The notes below the pieces were generated by a model, which saw nothing but the letters and a program-made list of their open reading frames with translations, ran no database searches and was not told where the DNA came from. DNA of 64,000 nucleotides. Origin: JAHEJX01 sp041605955 (GTDB taxonomy: Bacteria; Actinomycetota; Acidimicrobiia; Spongiisociales; UBA5794). A program made the position numbers and the translations under genes. This document shows, piece after piece, positions 43,660 to 53,219 of the stretch (positions are counted from its first letter, which is position 1; every line of letters starts with the position of its first letter). The DNA lies in the NCBI GenBank assembly GCA_041605955.1, contig JBFIXI010000009.1, forward strand, positions 1-64,000. Reading direction: 5' to 3'.

Positions 43660-44984
43660 GCGCCTACCAGGCTCGACTCGAAGAGGCCACTCTGCGTCCT
43701 GCGTTGAGGACCACTCGCGGCTACTGGTGGTTGGTCACGTTCTTGGCACTCGTGATTGCACTGGGTGTCTACGCATGGACCACCCAGCTCGACGATGGCC
43801 TGGTCGTGACCGGAATGAGAGACCGAATCGCGTGGGGTTTGTACATATCGGTCTTTGTCTTCTTCATCGGGATCAGTCATGCCGGGACGCTGATCTCGGC
43901 GATTCTGCGTGTGACCAAGGCGGGCTGGCGGACGCCCATCACCCGTATCGCTGAGTTCATCACAGTGGTCGCTCTGATCTGCGGCGCATCGCTGATCATC
44001 GTCGACATGGGAAGGCCGGATCGGCTGTTGAACGTGCTGCTCCACGGGCGCTGGCAGTCGCCGATCCTCTGGGATGTCCTGGCCATTTCGACCTACTTGA
44101 CCGCCAGTGCGATCTATCTGGGGATTCCCATGGTGCCTGACGTCGCGCTGTTCCGTGACCGGTTGGCCAACGGAGCGAGCCAGTGGCGAAGCCGGTTCTA
44201 TGCGTTCTTCGCCATCGGCTGGGAGAACCTACCAGCTCAGCGCAAGGCGCTTCTCAGGGCGGTCGCGGTCCTGTCGGTGATCATCATCCCGATAGCCGTC
44301 TCGGTGCACACCGTCGTCTCATGGATTTTCGGCATGACGCTTCGAGTGGGCTGGAACAGCACGATATTCGGGCTGCTCTTCGTAGCCGGGGCCATCTTCT
44401 CAGGCATCGCCACCCTGGTGATCGTCATGGCGGTGCTACGCAAGGTCTATCGGCTGGAGGAATACATCACTGAGGTGCATTTCGTGAACCTCGGTTACCT
44501 GCTTGCTGCGTTCACCCTGATCATGATGTACATCAACATCTCTGAGTATCTGACTACCGGGTTCAAACTCGAAGAGGGAGAGGAGTTCCTGTTCCGGGAG
44601 CTGTTCCTCGGACAGTTTGCCGGCCTGTATTGGTTCTACTTCCTGGGGGGCCTCGCCCTTCCGGGGCTTCTCATCCTCGTTAAGCGGACCCGCACTGTCG
44701 CAGGGGTAGTCACCGCCGCCGTACTCGTCGATCTCGCGATGTTTGCCGAGCGCTACTTCATTGTTATCTCGGCACAGCGGGTCCCGCTCATGCCTTACGA
44801 GCCGTTCGATTACGTCCCAACGTGGGTGGAATGGTCGATCTTCGGCGCTGCGGTCGCGTTCTTCGTTCTGCTCATCGCCGTGTTCGTGAAGGTTTTCCCA
44901 ATCATGGCCGTCTGGGAGATGGTGGAGGAGCGCAAAGAGCACGCTACCGAGCCCGCCCTCGCGATCGAGCGAGGTGAGCATTGA
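43647..44984 (+). CDS. NrfD/PsrC-family membrane subunit
   Basis: An integral membrane protein of 445 residues with about ten helices. It belongs to the NrfD/PsrC/ActC group that moves electrons between quinol and an iron-sulfur partner. Typical segments include WGLYISVFVFFIGISHAGTLISA in an early helix and LNVLLHGRWQSPILWDV between helices, where PsrC-like proteins bind quinone. The ferredoxin-like protein encoded just before is its expected partner. The start overlaps that gene; the stop overlaps the next (TTGA). Confidence 0.9.
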   Translation: MESLSAYQARLEEATLRPALRTTRGYWWLVTFLALVIALGVYAWTTQLDDGLVVTGMRDRIAWGLYISVFVFFIGISHAGTLISAILRVTKAGWRTPITRIAEFITVVALICGASLIIVDMGRPDRLLNVLLHGRWQSPILWDVLAISTYLTASAIYLGIPMVPDVALFRDRLANGASQWRSRFYAFFAIGWENLPAQRKALLRAVAVLSVIIIPIAVSVHTVVSWIFGMTLRVGWNSTIFGLLFVAGAIFSGIATLVIVMAVLRKVYRLEEYITEVHFVNLGYLLAAFTLIMMYINISEYLTTGFKLEEGEEFLFRELFLGQFAGLYWFYFLGGLALPGLLILVKRTRTVAGVVTAAVLVDLAMFAERYFIVISAQRVPLMPYEPFDYVPTWVEWSIFGAAVAFFVLLIAVFVKVFPIMAVWEMVEERKEHATEPALAIERGEH

Positions 44985-45556
44985 GACTCGCGCTTCGCCT
45001 CCTGTTGGTCGCAGCGCTCGTAGGCGCGCTTGGCGGCGGGATTACCCCCGCCGCCCTCGCCGATCACCTCGACGTCGAGACCTCTCTTCCCGACACGGTC
45101 AAGGCCGGCGAGATAGTTGAGATACGTGTCACAGTGACATCGGCTGCGACCGGGCAACGGGTTCCCGGCGCCACCGTCATCGCCGACCGGGAAGCCTCGA
45201 TTCTCGGCTTCAGTGGTCGCGTCGAGATTGCCCGTGCCACGGCGAATGACTCGGGGGAGGCGATACTGCGGTGGCGCGAGCGGAGCGGCACCACGTCCAC
45301 GATCGTCGTGGCCTACTCGGAAGCTGGGGAGACTGATCTCGAATCGCTGCCGATCTCGATAATCACCGTGGGCGAAGGACCCCAGATCGTCCGCTCTACT
45401 GCTGGAATTCAGATTCCGGGCTTGGGGGCCTGGGTGATCGTCGGCCTGCTCGTTGGAGTCTGGGCGATTATTCAATTCTCCATGGTCGGGCCGGTGCAGA
45501 TCGCCCGCGTGGCGGCCGTGCGAGAGGCTGATATCGACGAGGGATCCGCATCATGA
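44981..45556 (+). CDS. exported, membrane-anchored Ig-like protein
   Basis: A protein of 191 residues. Signal peptide at about 1-28 (ALRLLLVAALVGALGGGITPAALA), a beta-sandwich domain at about 30-130 with an Ig/carboxypeptidase-regulatory-like pattern (LPDTVKAGEIVEIRVTVTSAATG), then a C-terminal helix at about 148-168. It starts with TTG at 44981 behind GAGGTGAG. It should sit outside the membrane next to the redox subunits, possibly as an assembly or scaffolding factor. No cofactor motif is seen. Confidence 0.72.
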   Translation: MRLALRLLLVAALVGALGGGITPAALADHLDVETSLPDTVKAGEIVEIRVTVTSAATGQRVPGATVIADREASILGFSGRVEIARATANDSGEAILRWRERSGTTSTIVVAYSEAGETDLESLPISIITVGEGPQIVRSTAGIQIPGLGAWVIVGLLVGVWAIIQFSMVGPVQIARVAAVREADIDEGSAS

Positions 45557-46881
45557 TGCGGCCCTACTTCAACATCGCGACGGTCATCTTCGCTGCCGCG
45601 ATCATCGTTGCTACCTCTTTGGTTGTGATCTTGCTCCGCAACCCGGCGACGCATGCGAATCTCGAAGATCCCGAGTTCTACGACAGAACCGAGCTGGCAT
45701 ATCTCGATCGGGAGTACGTCTATACGGGCTTCGGACACGGAGCCGCCTTCATCGAGGTCGCCGGCGCCGATCCTCGAGATGCCGGCCGCGCGCTGTACGT
45801 AAGGGCCGGCTGCATAGGTTGTCACGGTGCCTACGCGGAGGGCGCCACCGTGGCTGGAGCACTGTGGGACATCGATGCCGACGAGTTCCCGGATTTCCTC
45901 CGTGATGTGCGCGACGGTCCGGACGGAATGCCCTCTTACTCGGAGGCCATGCTCTCCGAGGAAGCTCTGCGCCTGATCGTGGCGTTTCTCGAGGCCGCAG
46001 AGTCGGAGGGTCTCGCGGTCGGCGTGACGACCACCACAACGACCCGGCCTCCGCTACCCGCGACAACCACGACTGTGGTCGCCCAAAGCACGACAACCCA
46101 GCCGGGCGCCACTACTGAACCGCCCGGGTCGACCACCACCGGCCCGCCAGACGCTGCTCTCGCACTGGACGCCCCTGCGTTGACCGGAATAGTGGTCGAC
46201 GGCGATCCCACTGAGTGGGATGCGATTGCCGGCCTCGAGCTCACCCTGGAGCCAATCGTCGGCGAGGACGACGCCTCGAAAGAGGCGTTCGTCAAGGTCG
46301 CCCATGACGACGAGTTCATCTACGTGCTGTTCGGTGTCGAGGACGATTTCAACTGGAGCGAGTTGGACCCGCGCTTCGGCGGCGCTCCTGCGGTCATGTG
46401 GCCCGTCGAGGAAGCTGCGGGTCCCCACATGGGCGGTGATGACCCCTCGGGCTATCCCGCCCTCGGAATCGTCGACATCTGGTACTGGCGTCTCGAATGC
46501 CCCATCGGGGTCGAGCAAGGAGGCGCTGTTCACGGCCCCGGGAATGGCGACCCCGGCAACGACGGAACCTGCAATTTCGATGACGAGTGGGCGAGCGAGC
46601 CCGAGGTCCACGAGGACGATCTCGGCGACGGCGCCGAGAACAGCCTGTTGGGGGTCTTCTCGCACAGCAATCCCCTCGAAGACGCGAACGGGACCTGGTA
46701 TTTCGAGATGCGCCGACCCCTTCAGACCGGCGACCCGCTGGATGCGCAGTTCACGGTCGGCGGAGTGAGCCGGCTGGCCCTGGCCTACTGGGATCCCGAT
46801 GCGGGCCAGAACGGCTGGGGCCGCGACGATCACGTCCAGAGCTCGAATCTGGGATGGATCGAGGTGAGGCTCATCGAGTGA
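45553..46881 (+). CDS. cytochrome c with C-terminal heme-binding-like domain
   Basis: A protein of 442 residues. An N-terminal anchor helix (8-28) leads to a mono-heme cytochrome c domain with CIGCH at 87-91 and likely axial Met126 (DGMPSY). A Thr/Pro-rich linker (about 158-200) joins a beta-rich domain (about 205-442) with features of the ethylbenzene-dehydrogenase gamma-subunit-like domain (VDGDPTEWDAI, SNLGWIEVRLIE). It would carry electrons outside the membrane, to or from the NrfD/ferredoxin pair. It overlaps the previous gene by four bases and ends the operon. Confidence 0.85.
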   Translation: MMRPYFNIATVIFAAAIIVATSLVVILLRNPATHANLEDPEFYDRTELAYLDREYVYTGFGHGAAFIEVAGADPRDAGRALYVRAGCIGCHGAYAEGATVAGALWDIDADEFPDFLRDVRDGPDGMPSYSEAMLSEEALRLIVAFLEAAESEGLAVGVTTTTTTRPPLPATTTTVVAQSTTTQPGATTEPPGSTTTGPPDAALALDAPALTGIVVDGDPTEWDAIAGLELTLEPIVGEDDASKEAFVKVAHDDEFIYVLFGVEDDFNWSELDPRFGGAPAVMWPVEEAAGPHMGGDDPSGYPALGIVDIWYWRLECPIGVEQGGAVHGPGNGDPGNDGTCNFDDEWASEPEVHEDDLGDGAENSLLGVFSHSNPLEDANGTWYFEMRRPLQTGDPLDAQFTVGGVSRLALAYWDPDAGQNGWGRDDHVQSSNLGWIEVRLIE

Positions 46882-47375
46882 CTCTCCCTGATCGACACGG
46901 TCGCCCCGCGGCGAGGGCAGCGATACGACTACCCGTTGGAGGTTTTGTGACATGGCCGTGAGATGCCGCCACCCGACAAGGGGGTGTTCCCGATGGAGTT
47001 CGAGGTGCCGACGGCGCGCCAGTTCTGCGCCGCCTCCGGAGGAGCATGCGCTCCCACCTTTGATGGCCGAACCGCAGGCCGAAGACATCCGGTGCGCCGG
47101 CAGCTTACGGCTGCCCTGGTTGACCGATCCCCATGACCGTCGGCGAGAAGCTGCCCACCTCCTGCTTCGATGCGACCGGGTGCCAGTGCGTCGGCGTGGA
47201 CGCGTGACGACGGGTGCTGGTCAGCCCTCCCTCCGTGGGTGAACGCGGGGACGCAGGACCGACCGCACCCGTCGTCTCCTCGAATTGAAGCACGCCTCGA
47301 AGCAGGTCCCGTTTCTCTCGGCCCACGGGGGCGGGGCCGACTCTTCTGGTAGCTCGTGGCGAATAGACTCCAGCG
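46882..47375. other. gene-free stretch before the two-component system
   Basis: About 490 bases with no gene that I can support. A 47-codon frame at 46993-47136 lacks a ribosome binding site. A 10-bp inverted repeat, CGACGGGTGC at 47208-47217 and its complement at 47265-47274, closes a 47-base loop and might form a structured leader. The promoter of the regulator operon should lie here. Confidence 0.4.
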
Positions 47376-48053
47376 ATGGAGAAGACCGCCAAGATGAATT
47401 CGCATCCAGTTCGCGTCCTGATAGCGGACGATCATGGTTTGGTGAGGCGCGGCACCAAAGAGATTCTGAGCCAGTCGGAGGCCATCGAAGTTGTCGGCGA
47501 GGCGTCCGACGGTATCGAGGCAGTTTCATTAGCAGGCCGGTTACGTCCCGATGTGATCTTGCTCGACATCGGGATGCCTCGCATGAACGGTGTGGATGCT
47601 GCCAGAGAGATCGGCCGAAGTGTGCCAGAGGCCAGAATCGTCATGCTCACAGTCCACAACGACGTCGAGTACGTGTGGGAGGCGATCAGAGCGGGCGTCG
47701 CCGGCTACCTATTGAAGGATGTCAGCGATACGGAGCTGATCAATGGTGTGCTGCGAGCGTCGCGCGACCAATGCGTTCTCGACGCGGGTATAACGCACCT
47801 GGTACTCGAGCGGTTCCGTCGCCAACCGCAGAGCGATCCGGCGCCGTCGATCTCGTTGACGGATCGCGAGACCGAGGTGCTCGAGATCGCCGCAGAGGGT
47901 ATGTCTAACCGCGAGATCGCCTCCCGAATCAGTCTGAGTCCCCGTACAGTCGAGGTTCATCTGCACAATGCCTACAAGAAGCTGGGAGTGGGGTCGCGGA
48001 CGGAGGCCGTGGTAACGGCAATGAAGTTGGGCCTGATCAGCCCGGAGATCTGA
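47376..48053 (+). CDS. NarL/LuxR-family response regulator
   Basis: A protein of 225 residues. The receiver domain (about 12-130) has Asp19-Asp20, the phosphorylation site Asp64 in LLDIGMPRMNG and the late Lys in YLLKDVS. The LuxR-type helix-turn-helix (about 158-220) has LTDRETEVLEIAAEGMSNREIASRISLS and TVEVHLHNAYKKLGV. ATG at 47394 is an alternative start. The stop is two bases before the kinase start, so they form an operon. It probably controls the adjacent redox operon. Confidence 0.92.
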   Translation: MEKTAKMNSHPVRVLIADDHGLVRRGTKEILSQSEAIEVVGEASDGIEAVSLAGRLRPDVILLDIGMPRMNGVDAAREIGRSVPEARIVMLTVHNDVEYVWEAIRAGVAGYLLKDVSDTELINGVLRASRDQCVLDAGITHLVLERFRRQPQSDPAPSISLTDRETEVLEIAAEGMSNREIASRISLSPRTVEVHLHNAYKKLGVGSRTEAVVTAMKLGLISPEI

Positions 48054-48055
48054 CT

Positions 48056-49540
48056 GTGGATATGGCGAGCGCAGATGTGGCCGCAGAGAAGCGTAGGTTC
48101 TCTCTGCCGGCAATCGAGCCGCCGGTTGGCGATTACCGGTTTTGGCTGATCCAGACGCTCGTCGCCGCCATCACCGTAATGCACGGCCTTGTTGAGTGGG
48201 TCGAGCGCAACCAGGGATTGACCGGCTTCCTCGACGGTGTCCACCATCTACCGGTTCCGGCCTACATCATTCCGATTCTGCTCGCCGGCTTCTGGTTCGG
48301 ATTCGAAGGTGGCGTGTTGACGGGCCTTGCGACGCTTGTGCTGAGCGTGCCCAACCTCGTGCTGTTCCACAGAGAGGACTATGAATGGTTCGGTGAGTTC
48401 GTCACCAATTTGCTTGTTTTGGCCGTAGGCCTGGTGGTGGCCTCGATGGTGGAGCGCAACTATCGGCTACGGGTCAACGCCGAGGCGAACAGCCGGCGTC
48501 TGCGCACCTTGTGGGATGTGGCCGGCACTCTGGGAAGGCACGAGTCTCAGGGGCAGATCATCACCGACGTGGTGGAGCGGCTTGCTGCGTCGACCCTCAT
48601 CCGGGGGGCGGGATACGTGCCCAGCGGAGTTCGTGCCCCGGCGGTGGCGTCAGGAGATGACTCGGCACTGGCCCTGATTCGCCATGCTGCCGAGCATGCG
48701 TCCTACCCGAGCGATGGTCGCGCGACCCGTCCCGCCGGGGTCTTGACGTTCGACGTGATGACGCTTCGCCGCCGATTCGGCACCCTGCTGCTGGCCTGTG
48801 CGCCCGACCATGGGTGTGGCGAGGACGCCGTCGTGTTCTCACTGGTTGCCAACGAGATGGCGGCCGTTCTCGAGAATCTGGAGCACCGTGAGGCGGAGCG
48901 TTCCCATTTGCGGCGCTATGCGCGTGCTGTGACGCTGGCACAAGAAAAGGAGCGGCGTCGGATCGCCCGCGAGCTCCACGACGGCCCGGTCCAATCAATG
49001 ATTCTCCTCAATCGGGGACTGAGTCAACTCGCGGACGGTGGTGGTGGGGGCGCCAACCACGGAAGAACTGGTGAGCTGCAAGATCTCGTGCAATCTACGT
49101 TGGGATCGCTGCAGCACACTACCCAGGCGCTGCGTCCCCTCATGCTCGACGACCTGGGTCTGGTCGCTGCGCTGCGTTCCTTGGTCGATCGTCGCACGAA
49201 GCGAGGTGAGCTAACAGTCGCTTTCGAGCTGCTGGGTGAAGAGCGTCGCTTCGACCGGGACGCCGAGATCGCGGCCTACCGAATCGTTCAGGAAGCGCTC
49301 ACCAACGTCGCCCGACACGCCGATACTGATCGTGCCCTCGTCCGTGTCGAGTTTCTTACCCAGCGGTGTGTCCTGTCAATCATCGACCACGGCAAGGGAT
49401 TCGACCCCGCCGCGGAGCAGACTACAGAGCGGTTCGGGATTGTCGGCATGCGCGAGCGTGCCGAGCTGGTTGGTGGAGCCCTGCGTATCGAGTCCAGCTT
49501 GGGATCGGGAACGAAGGTCGAGGTGGGTATTCCGACCTGA
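48056..49540 (+). CDS. NarX-like sensor histidine kinase
   Basis: A kinase of 494 residues, GTG start. About three to four membrane helices (30-48, 68-88, 90-105, 115-132) are followed by a GAF-like region (about 155-275), a HisKA_3 domain with the phosphoacceptor His308 (RRRIARELHDGPVQSM) and a HATPase domain (EALTNVARHA; DHGKGFDP; GIVGMRERAELVGG). No periplasmic sensing domain is evident, so it may sense within the membrane or through GAF. GAF has no obvious Cys cluster. It pairs with the regulator before it. Confidence 0.9.
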   Translation: MDMASADVAAEKRRFSLPAIEPPVGDYRFWLIQTLVAAITVMHGLVEWVERNQGLTGFLDGVHHLPVPAYIIPILLAGFWFGFEGGVLTGLATLVLSVPNLVLFHREDYEWFGEFVTNLLVLAVGLVVASMVERNYRLRVNAEANSRRLRTLWDVAGTLGRHESQGQIITDVVERLAASTLIRGAGYVPSGVRAPAVASGDDSALALIRHAAEHASYPSDGRATRPAGVLTFDVMTLRRRFGTLLLACAPDHGCGEDAVVFSLVANEMAAVLENLEHREAERSHLRRYARAVTLAQEKERRRIARELHDGPVQSMILLNRGLSQLADGGGGGANHGRTGELQDLVQSTLGSLQHTTQALRPLMLDDLGLVAALRSLVDRRTKRGELTVAFELLGEERRFDRDAEIAAYRIVQEALTNVARHADTDRALVRVEFLTQRCVLSIIDHGKGFDPAAEQTTERFGIVGMRERAELVGGALRIESSLGSGTKVEVGIPT

Positions 49541-49570
49541 GCCAAACTCCCATATCCCTCCGCGCCAGTG

Positions 49571-51766
49571 CTAGCTGCGGAACTTCTCGCCATCGGCGGC
49601 GTGCTGCACGAGGATGGGCGCAGGGGCATAGCGCGGCCCGTGCTCGGCGGCTAGGCGCTCGAGCGTGGATACGACGTTCTTGGCGCCCAGCGAGTCGATG
49701 TGCATGAACGGGCCTCCCGTATAGGGCGGGAAACCCAGCCCGAAGATGGCCCCGATGTCGCCGTCACGAGCGCTGCGCAGGATGCCGTCCTCGAGGCAGC
49801 GGGCCGCCTCGTTGAGGAAGTGCATGACGAGGCGATCCTGGATGGTGCCGCTATCCATCGAGGTTCCCGGGGTCACCCCGAGGTCGGCATAGACGGACTC
49901 ATCGACGCCGCCCTTCTCGCCGTCTTCGTATAGGTAGAAGCCGCGTTGGCTCTTACGCCCCTTGCGGCCCGAAGCGAGCAGCTTGTCGAAGCCCTGCGGT
50001 GGCTGCAGCCGGTCGCCGAAAGCATCATGCATGATTTTGCCGACTTTGGCGCCGACGTCGATCCCCACCTCGTCGCTCAACGTGACCGGTCCAACAGGGA
50101 ATCCCCACTGCACCATGGCGGCGTCGATGTCCTCGATGGGCACGCCCTCTGCGAGCAGGAAGCCGACCTCGTTCATATACGGGGCGATTACCCGGCTCGT
50201 GTAGAAGCCCGTGCCGTCGTTGACCACGATGACGGTCTTGCCTTGCCGCTTGCCAAACTCGACGCACGTCGCCGTCACCCAGTCGGCGGTCTGGTCGGCA
50301 ACCACTACCTCCAGCAGCGGCATCCTCTCGACCGGGGAGAAGTAGTGCATCCCGATCACCCGCTCCGGGTGCTTGGCTTCGGCTGCAATATCGGTGATCG
50401 GCAGTGCCGACGTGTTGGACGCGAAAATCGTTTGCTCCCCGCCAAGCGCTTCTACGTCGGCGAGGATTCTCCGCTTCAGCTCGAGATCCTCGAATACCGC
50501 CTCAATCACCAAGTCGGCGTTACCGATTCCCGTCCAATCGGTAGTTCCGGTCACCTGGGTCATCGCCCTGGCTGCCTGCCGAGGATGCAGTCGTCGGCGC
50601 TTCACTTGTCCATCGAGGTGGCGGGACACATAGGAGAGACCGCGACCGACCCCGGCGTCGTCGACTTCCTTGATCCGCGTGGGCACTCGCGCCTTGGTGG
50701 CGTTGATCGCCGCGATGCCGCCTCCCATCAGGCCGCCGCCGATGACGCCGACCTTGCCGACCGGGCGCGGGGTGGCTTCGCCCGATACGCCGGTCTCCTT
50801 CTTGAGCTCTTGGCTGGCGAAGAAGATCGAGATGAGTGCCTTGGCTTGCGGTGAATTGATCAGGCTGCGGAACTCGTCGAGCTCGGCGGTATATCCCGCG
50901 TCCGGGCCGTGTTCGACCCCCGCCTTGACTGCCCGCAGCGCCGCTTCCGGAGCGGGGTAGTTGCCCTTGGTCTCGGCGAGCAGCTTCTGCTCGGCTTTCG
51001 AGAAGAGGAGGCGACGGCCCATCGGGTTCTCCTCCAGAGCCAGCTCCTGGAGGTGAGCCGGCGAGAGCCAGCTCTTGAGCCGGCCCAGCGAGAAGCCCAC
51101 GGCGTCGCTCGGCTCGCGGCCGATTGCTTCGACTGCCCGCTGTGTGGCGATCTCCAATAGGAATTCCCTCGGGACGACCTCGTCCACCAAGCCGATGCGC
51201 CGCGCCTTACGGGGCCGCACCGATTTGCCGGTGAGGATCAGATCGAGCGCGGCGGCGATCCCGATCAAACGGGGCAGGCGCTGCGTTCCTCCGGCGGCCG
51301 GAATGATCCCCAGCTTCACCTCCGGCTGACCGAGCTGGGTGGCCCTCTCATCGCTTGAGGCGATTCGCATCGAGCACGCCATTGCCAGCTCCAGACCGCC
51401 CCCGAGGCATGCGCCGTGAATGGCGGCGACGACCGGCTTGCCGTGTTTGGTGGACAGGTCCTCGATTCGTTGAAAAGCCTTGTGGACCTCGCGCAGCCGG
51501 CCGACTGCGAAGTCGGGATCGTCCACTTGCCGCAGCCAACGGATATCGGCGCCGGCGAGGAAGTTCTGCTCCTTGGCGGAGCCGATGACGACGGCCTTGA
51601 TCGCCGGATCCGACTCCAAGCGATCGAGCAGCGAGAACAGGTCGCCGCCGAGCTCGTCGCCGAGCGTGTTGACCGAGTCGCCTTGTACGTCCATGAGGAT
51701 TGTGGCAACTCCGGCGGCGTCGACGTCGAAACGGACGTGTGTCAATTGGGTATCGGTCGCGGTCAC
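49571..51766 (-). CDS. enoyl-CoA hydratase / 3-hydroxyacyl-CoA dehydrogenase (FadJ/FadB-like)
   Basis: A bifunctional beta-oxidation enzyme of 731 residues. The hydratase half (about 1-190) has AGADIRWL and the oxyanion segment HGACLGGGLELAMACSMR. The dehydrogenase half has the NAD motif KVGVIGGGLMGGGIA near 335 and the later GMHYFSPVERMPLLEVV and FYTSRVIAPYMNE. I chose GTG at 51766 because AAAGGAAACC lies before it and only 10 bases separate it from the thiolase stop. With the thiolase it forms a two-gene fatty-acid oxidation unit. Confidence 0.92.
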   Translation of the reverse strand: MTATDTQLTHVRFDVDAAGVATILMDVQGDSVNTLGDELGGDLFSLLDRLESDPAIKAVVIGSAKEQNFLAGADIRWLRQVDDPDFAVGRLREVHKAFQRIEDLSTKHGKPVVAAIHGACLGGGLELAMACSMRIASSDERATQLGQPEVKLGIIPAAGGTQRLPRLIGIAAALDLILTGKSVRPRKARRIGLVDEVVPREFLLEIATQRAVEAIGREPSDAVGFSLGRLKSWLSPAHLQELALEENPMGRRLLFSKAEQKLLAETKGNYPAPEAALRAVKAGVEHGPDAGYTAELDEFRSLINSPQAKALISIFFASQELKKETGVSGEATPRPVGKVGVIGGGLMGGGIAAINATKARVPTRIKEVDDAGVGRGLSYVSRHLDGQVKRRRLHPRQAARAMTQVTGTTDWTGIGNADLVIEAVFEDLELKRRILADVEALGGEQTIFASNTSALPITDIAAEAKHPERVIGMHYFSPVERMPLLEVVVADQTADWVTATCVEFGKRQGKTVIVVNDGTGFYTSRVIAPYMNEVGFLLAEGVPIEDIDAAMVQWGFPVGPVTLSDEVGIDVGAKVGKIMHDAFGDRLQPPQGFDKLLASGRKGRKSQRGFYLYEDGEKGGVDESVYADLGVTPGTSMDSGTIQDRLVMHFLNEAARCLEDGILRSARDGDIGAIFGLGFPPYTGGPFMHIDSLGAKNVVSTLERLAAEHGPRYAPAPILVQHAADGEKFRS

Positions 51767-51776
51767 CGGTTTCCTT

Positions 51777-53084
51777 TCAGCGTTCGAGGATGAGGGCGGC
51801 GCCCAATCCGCCGGCGGCACATTGGGTCACGAGGGCAGTGCCGACGTCGCGGCGGACCAGCTCATTGGCCATCGTCAGGGCTTGGCGAGCGCCGGTAGCA
51901 GCGAACGGATGCCCAAGCGATATCGAGCCGCCGTAGAGATTGAGCTTCGCGGGATCTATGGCGCCGATCGCTTCGTCTCGGCCCAGGTGCTTCTGGGCCC
52001 AGTCGGCTGACGCAAAGGCTTCGAGGTTGGACAGCATCTGGGCGGCAAAAGCCTCGTGCATGTCCACGACATCGATGTCGTCCATCGTCATGCCGGCTCG
52101 GTCGAGAGCCCGCGGCGTGGCGTACGAAGGCCCCATGAGCATCTGGCCCGACGGGTCGAGGCCGGCGAACGCCCACGACCGCACCCACGCCTTGACTTCG
52201 TAACCCAGCTCCTCGGCGGTCTTCTCCTCCATCAGGATCACTACGGCGGCACCGTCGGTCAGAGGCGAGGAGTTGCCGGCGGTGACGCTGCCGTACTTGC
52301 GGTCGAAGACGGGCCGCAGCGACGCCAGCTTCTCGAGGCTGGTGTCGGCACGCGGGATACCGTCCTTGGTTACGGTCTCTTTGTATCGCGGCGGGATCGG
52401 CAGTGCCATCACTTCGTCGTCGAACACGCCCTTCTCCCAGGCCTCCACGGCTTTGAGGTGCGACTCGAATGCGTACTCGTCTTGCGCCTGGCGGGAAATG
52501 CCGTTCTCTCGGGCCATCTTCTCAGCGGCGTCACCCATCGTGAGACCGGAGGAGATGTCCGCCAGCGCCGGCGGGCGCGGAGCGAGGTCCTTGGGGCGCA
52601 CTCCGGCGAAAGCGCGGAGCTTGGAAGCCATGTCCTTGGCGGCGTTGGCCGCCATCAGGGCGTCGATCACCGCGTCGCTGTAGGTGATGGGCGGCTTTGA
52701 CAGCGAGTCGGCGCCACCCGCCACGACGATATCGGTGTCGCCGCTCAGGATCGATTGGGTGCCGCTCACGATCGACTGGGTCGAGGTGGCGCAGGCCCGG
52801 CTCACGCTGAACGAGTCGACCGATGACGGCAGGTTGATGCGCAGGGCGATCTCCCTAGCGATGTTGGGGGCAGCTACATCGGCGACTACCGCTCCGAAGA
52901 CGATCTGGTCGACTTGGTCCGGCTCGAGTTGGGCGCGTTGCAGCAACTCGTTGACGACGGTGGCTCCCAGGTCCAGGGTCGTCAGGTCTCTGTAGGCGGT
53001 TCCGGACTTGAAGAAAGGCGTCCGCAGTCCCGCCACGATGCCGACGCGGCGCCCGTTGGTCTTGCCCGGGTTGTTCTTGGCCAT
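51777..53084 (-). CDS. acetyl-CoA C-acyltransferase (thiolase, FadI-like)
   Basis: A thiolase of 435 residues, the length of the FadI branch. The nucleophile is Cys98 in SRACATSTQS; the second half has the His of VDMHEAFAAQ, GGSISLGHPFAATGAR and the catalytic Cys of TQCAAGGLGAA. It cleaves 3-oxoacyl-CoA to acetyl-CoA and a shortened acyl-CoA. It is upstream of the FadJ-like gene in the same operon. Confidence 0.93.
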   Translation of the reverse strand: MAKNNPGKTNGRRVGIVAGLRTPFFKSGTAYRDLTTLDLGATVVNELLQRAQLEPDQVDQIVFGAVVADVAAPNIAREIALRINLPSSVDSFSVSRACATSTQSIVSGTQSILSGDTDIVVAGGADSLSKPPITYSDAVIDALMAANAAKDMASKLRAFAGVRPKDLAPRPPALADISSGLTMGDAAEKMARENGISRQAQDEYAFESHLKAVEAWEKGVFDDEVMALPIPPRYKETVTKDGIPRADTSLEKLASLRPVFDRKYGSVTAGNSSPLTDGAAVVILMEEKTAEELGYEVKAWVRSWAFAGLDPSGQMLMGPSYATPRALDRAGMTMDDIDVVDMHEAFAAQMLSNLEAFASADWAQKHLGRDEAIGAIDPAKLNLYGGSISLGHPFAATGARQALTMANELVRRDVGTALVTQCAAGGLGAALILER

Positions 53085-53219
53085 GGGTCCTCTCCGAGAC
53101 GGTGACGAGCGGTCTAACCCTAGAGCCTCTACGGGAGCTCGCCGCCGGGTGGATTACGGCGGCTGCGAGTGACGGCATACAATCGTCGCTTCCTGCCGAC
53201 TCACTCCCTGGGATCACTC

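Noticed and set aside
46993..47136. 47-codon open frame between the cytochrome and regulator genes
   Set aside because: No ribosome binding site and no recognisable protein pattern.
47208..47274. Cyclic di-AMP (ydaO) or cyclic di-GMP riboswitch
   Set aside because: A few short stretches resemble the consensus (GGGTGAA, GACCGACC, CCCGTC), but the conserved core pieces are absent or out of order.
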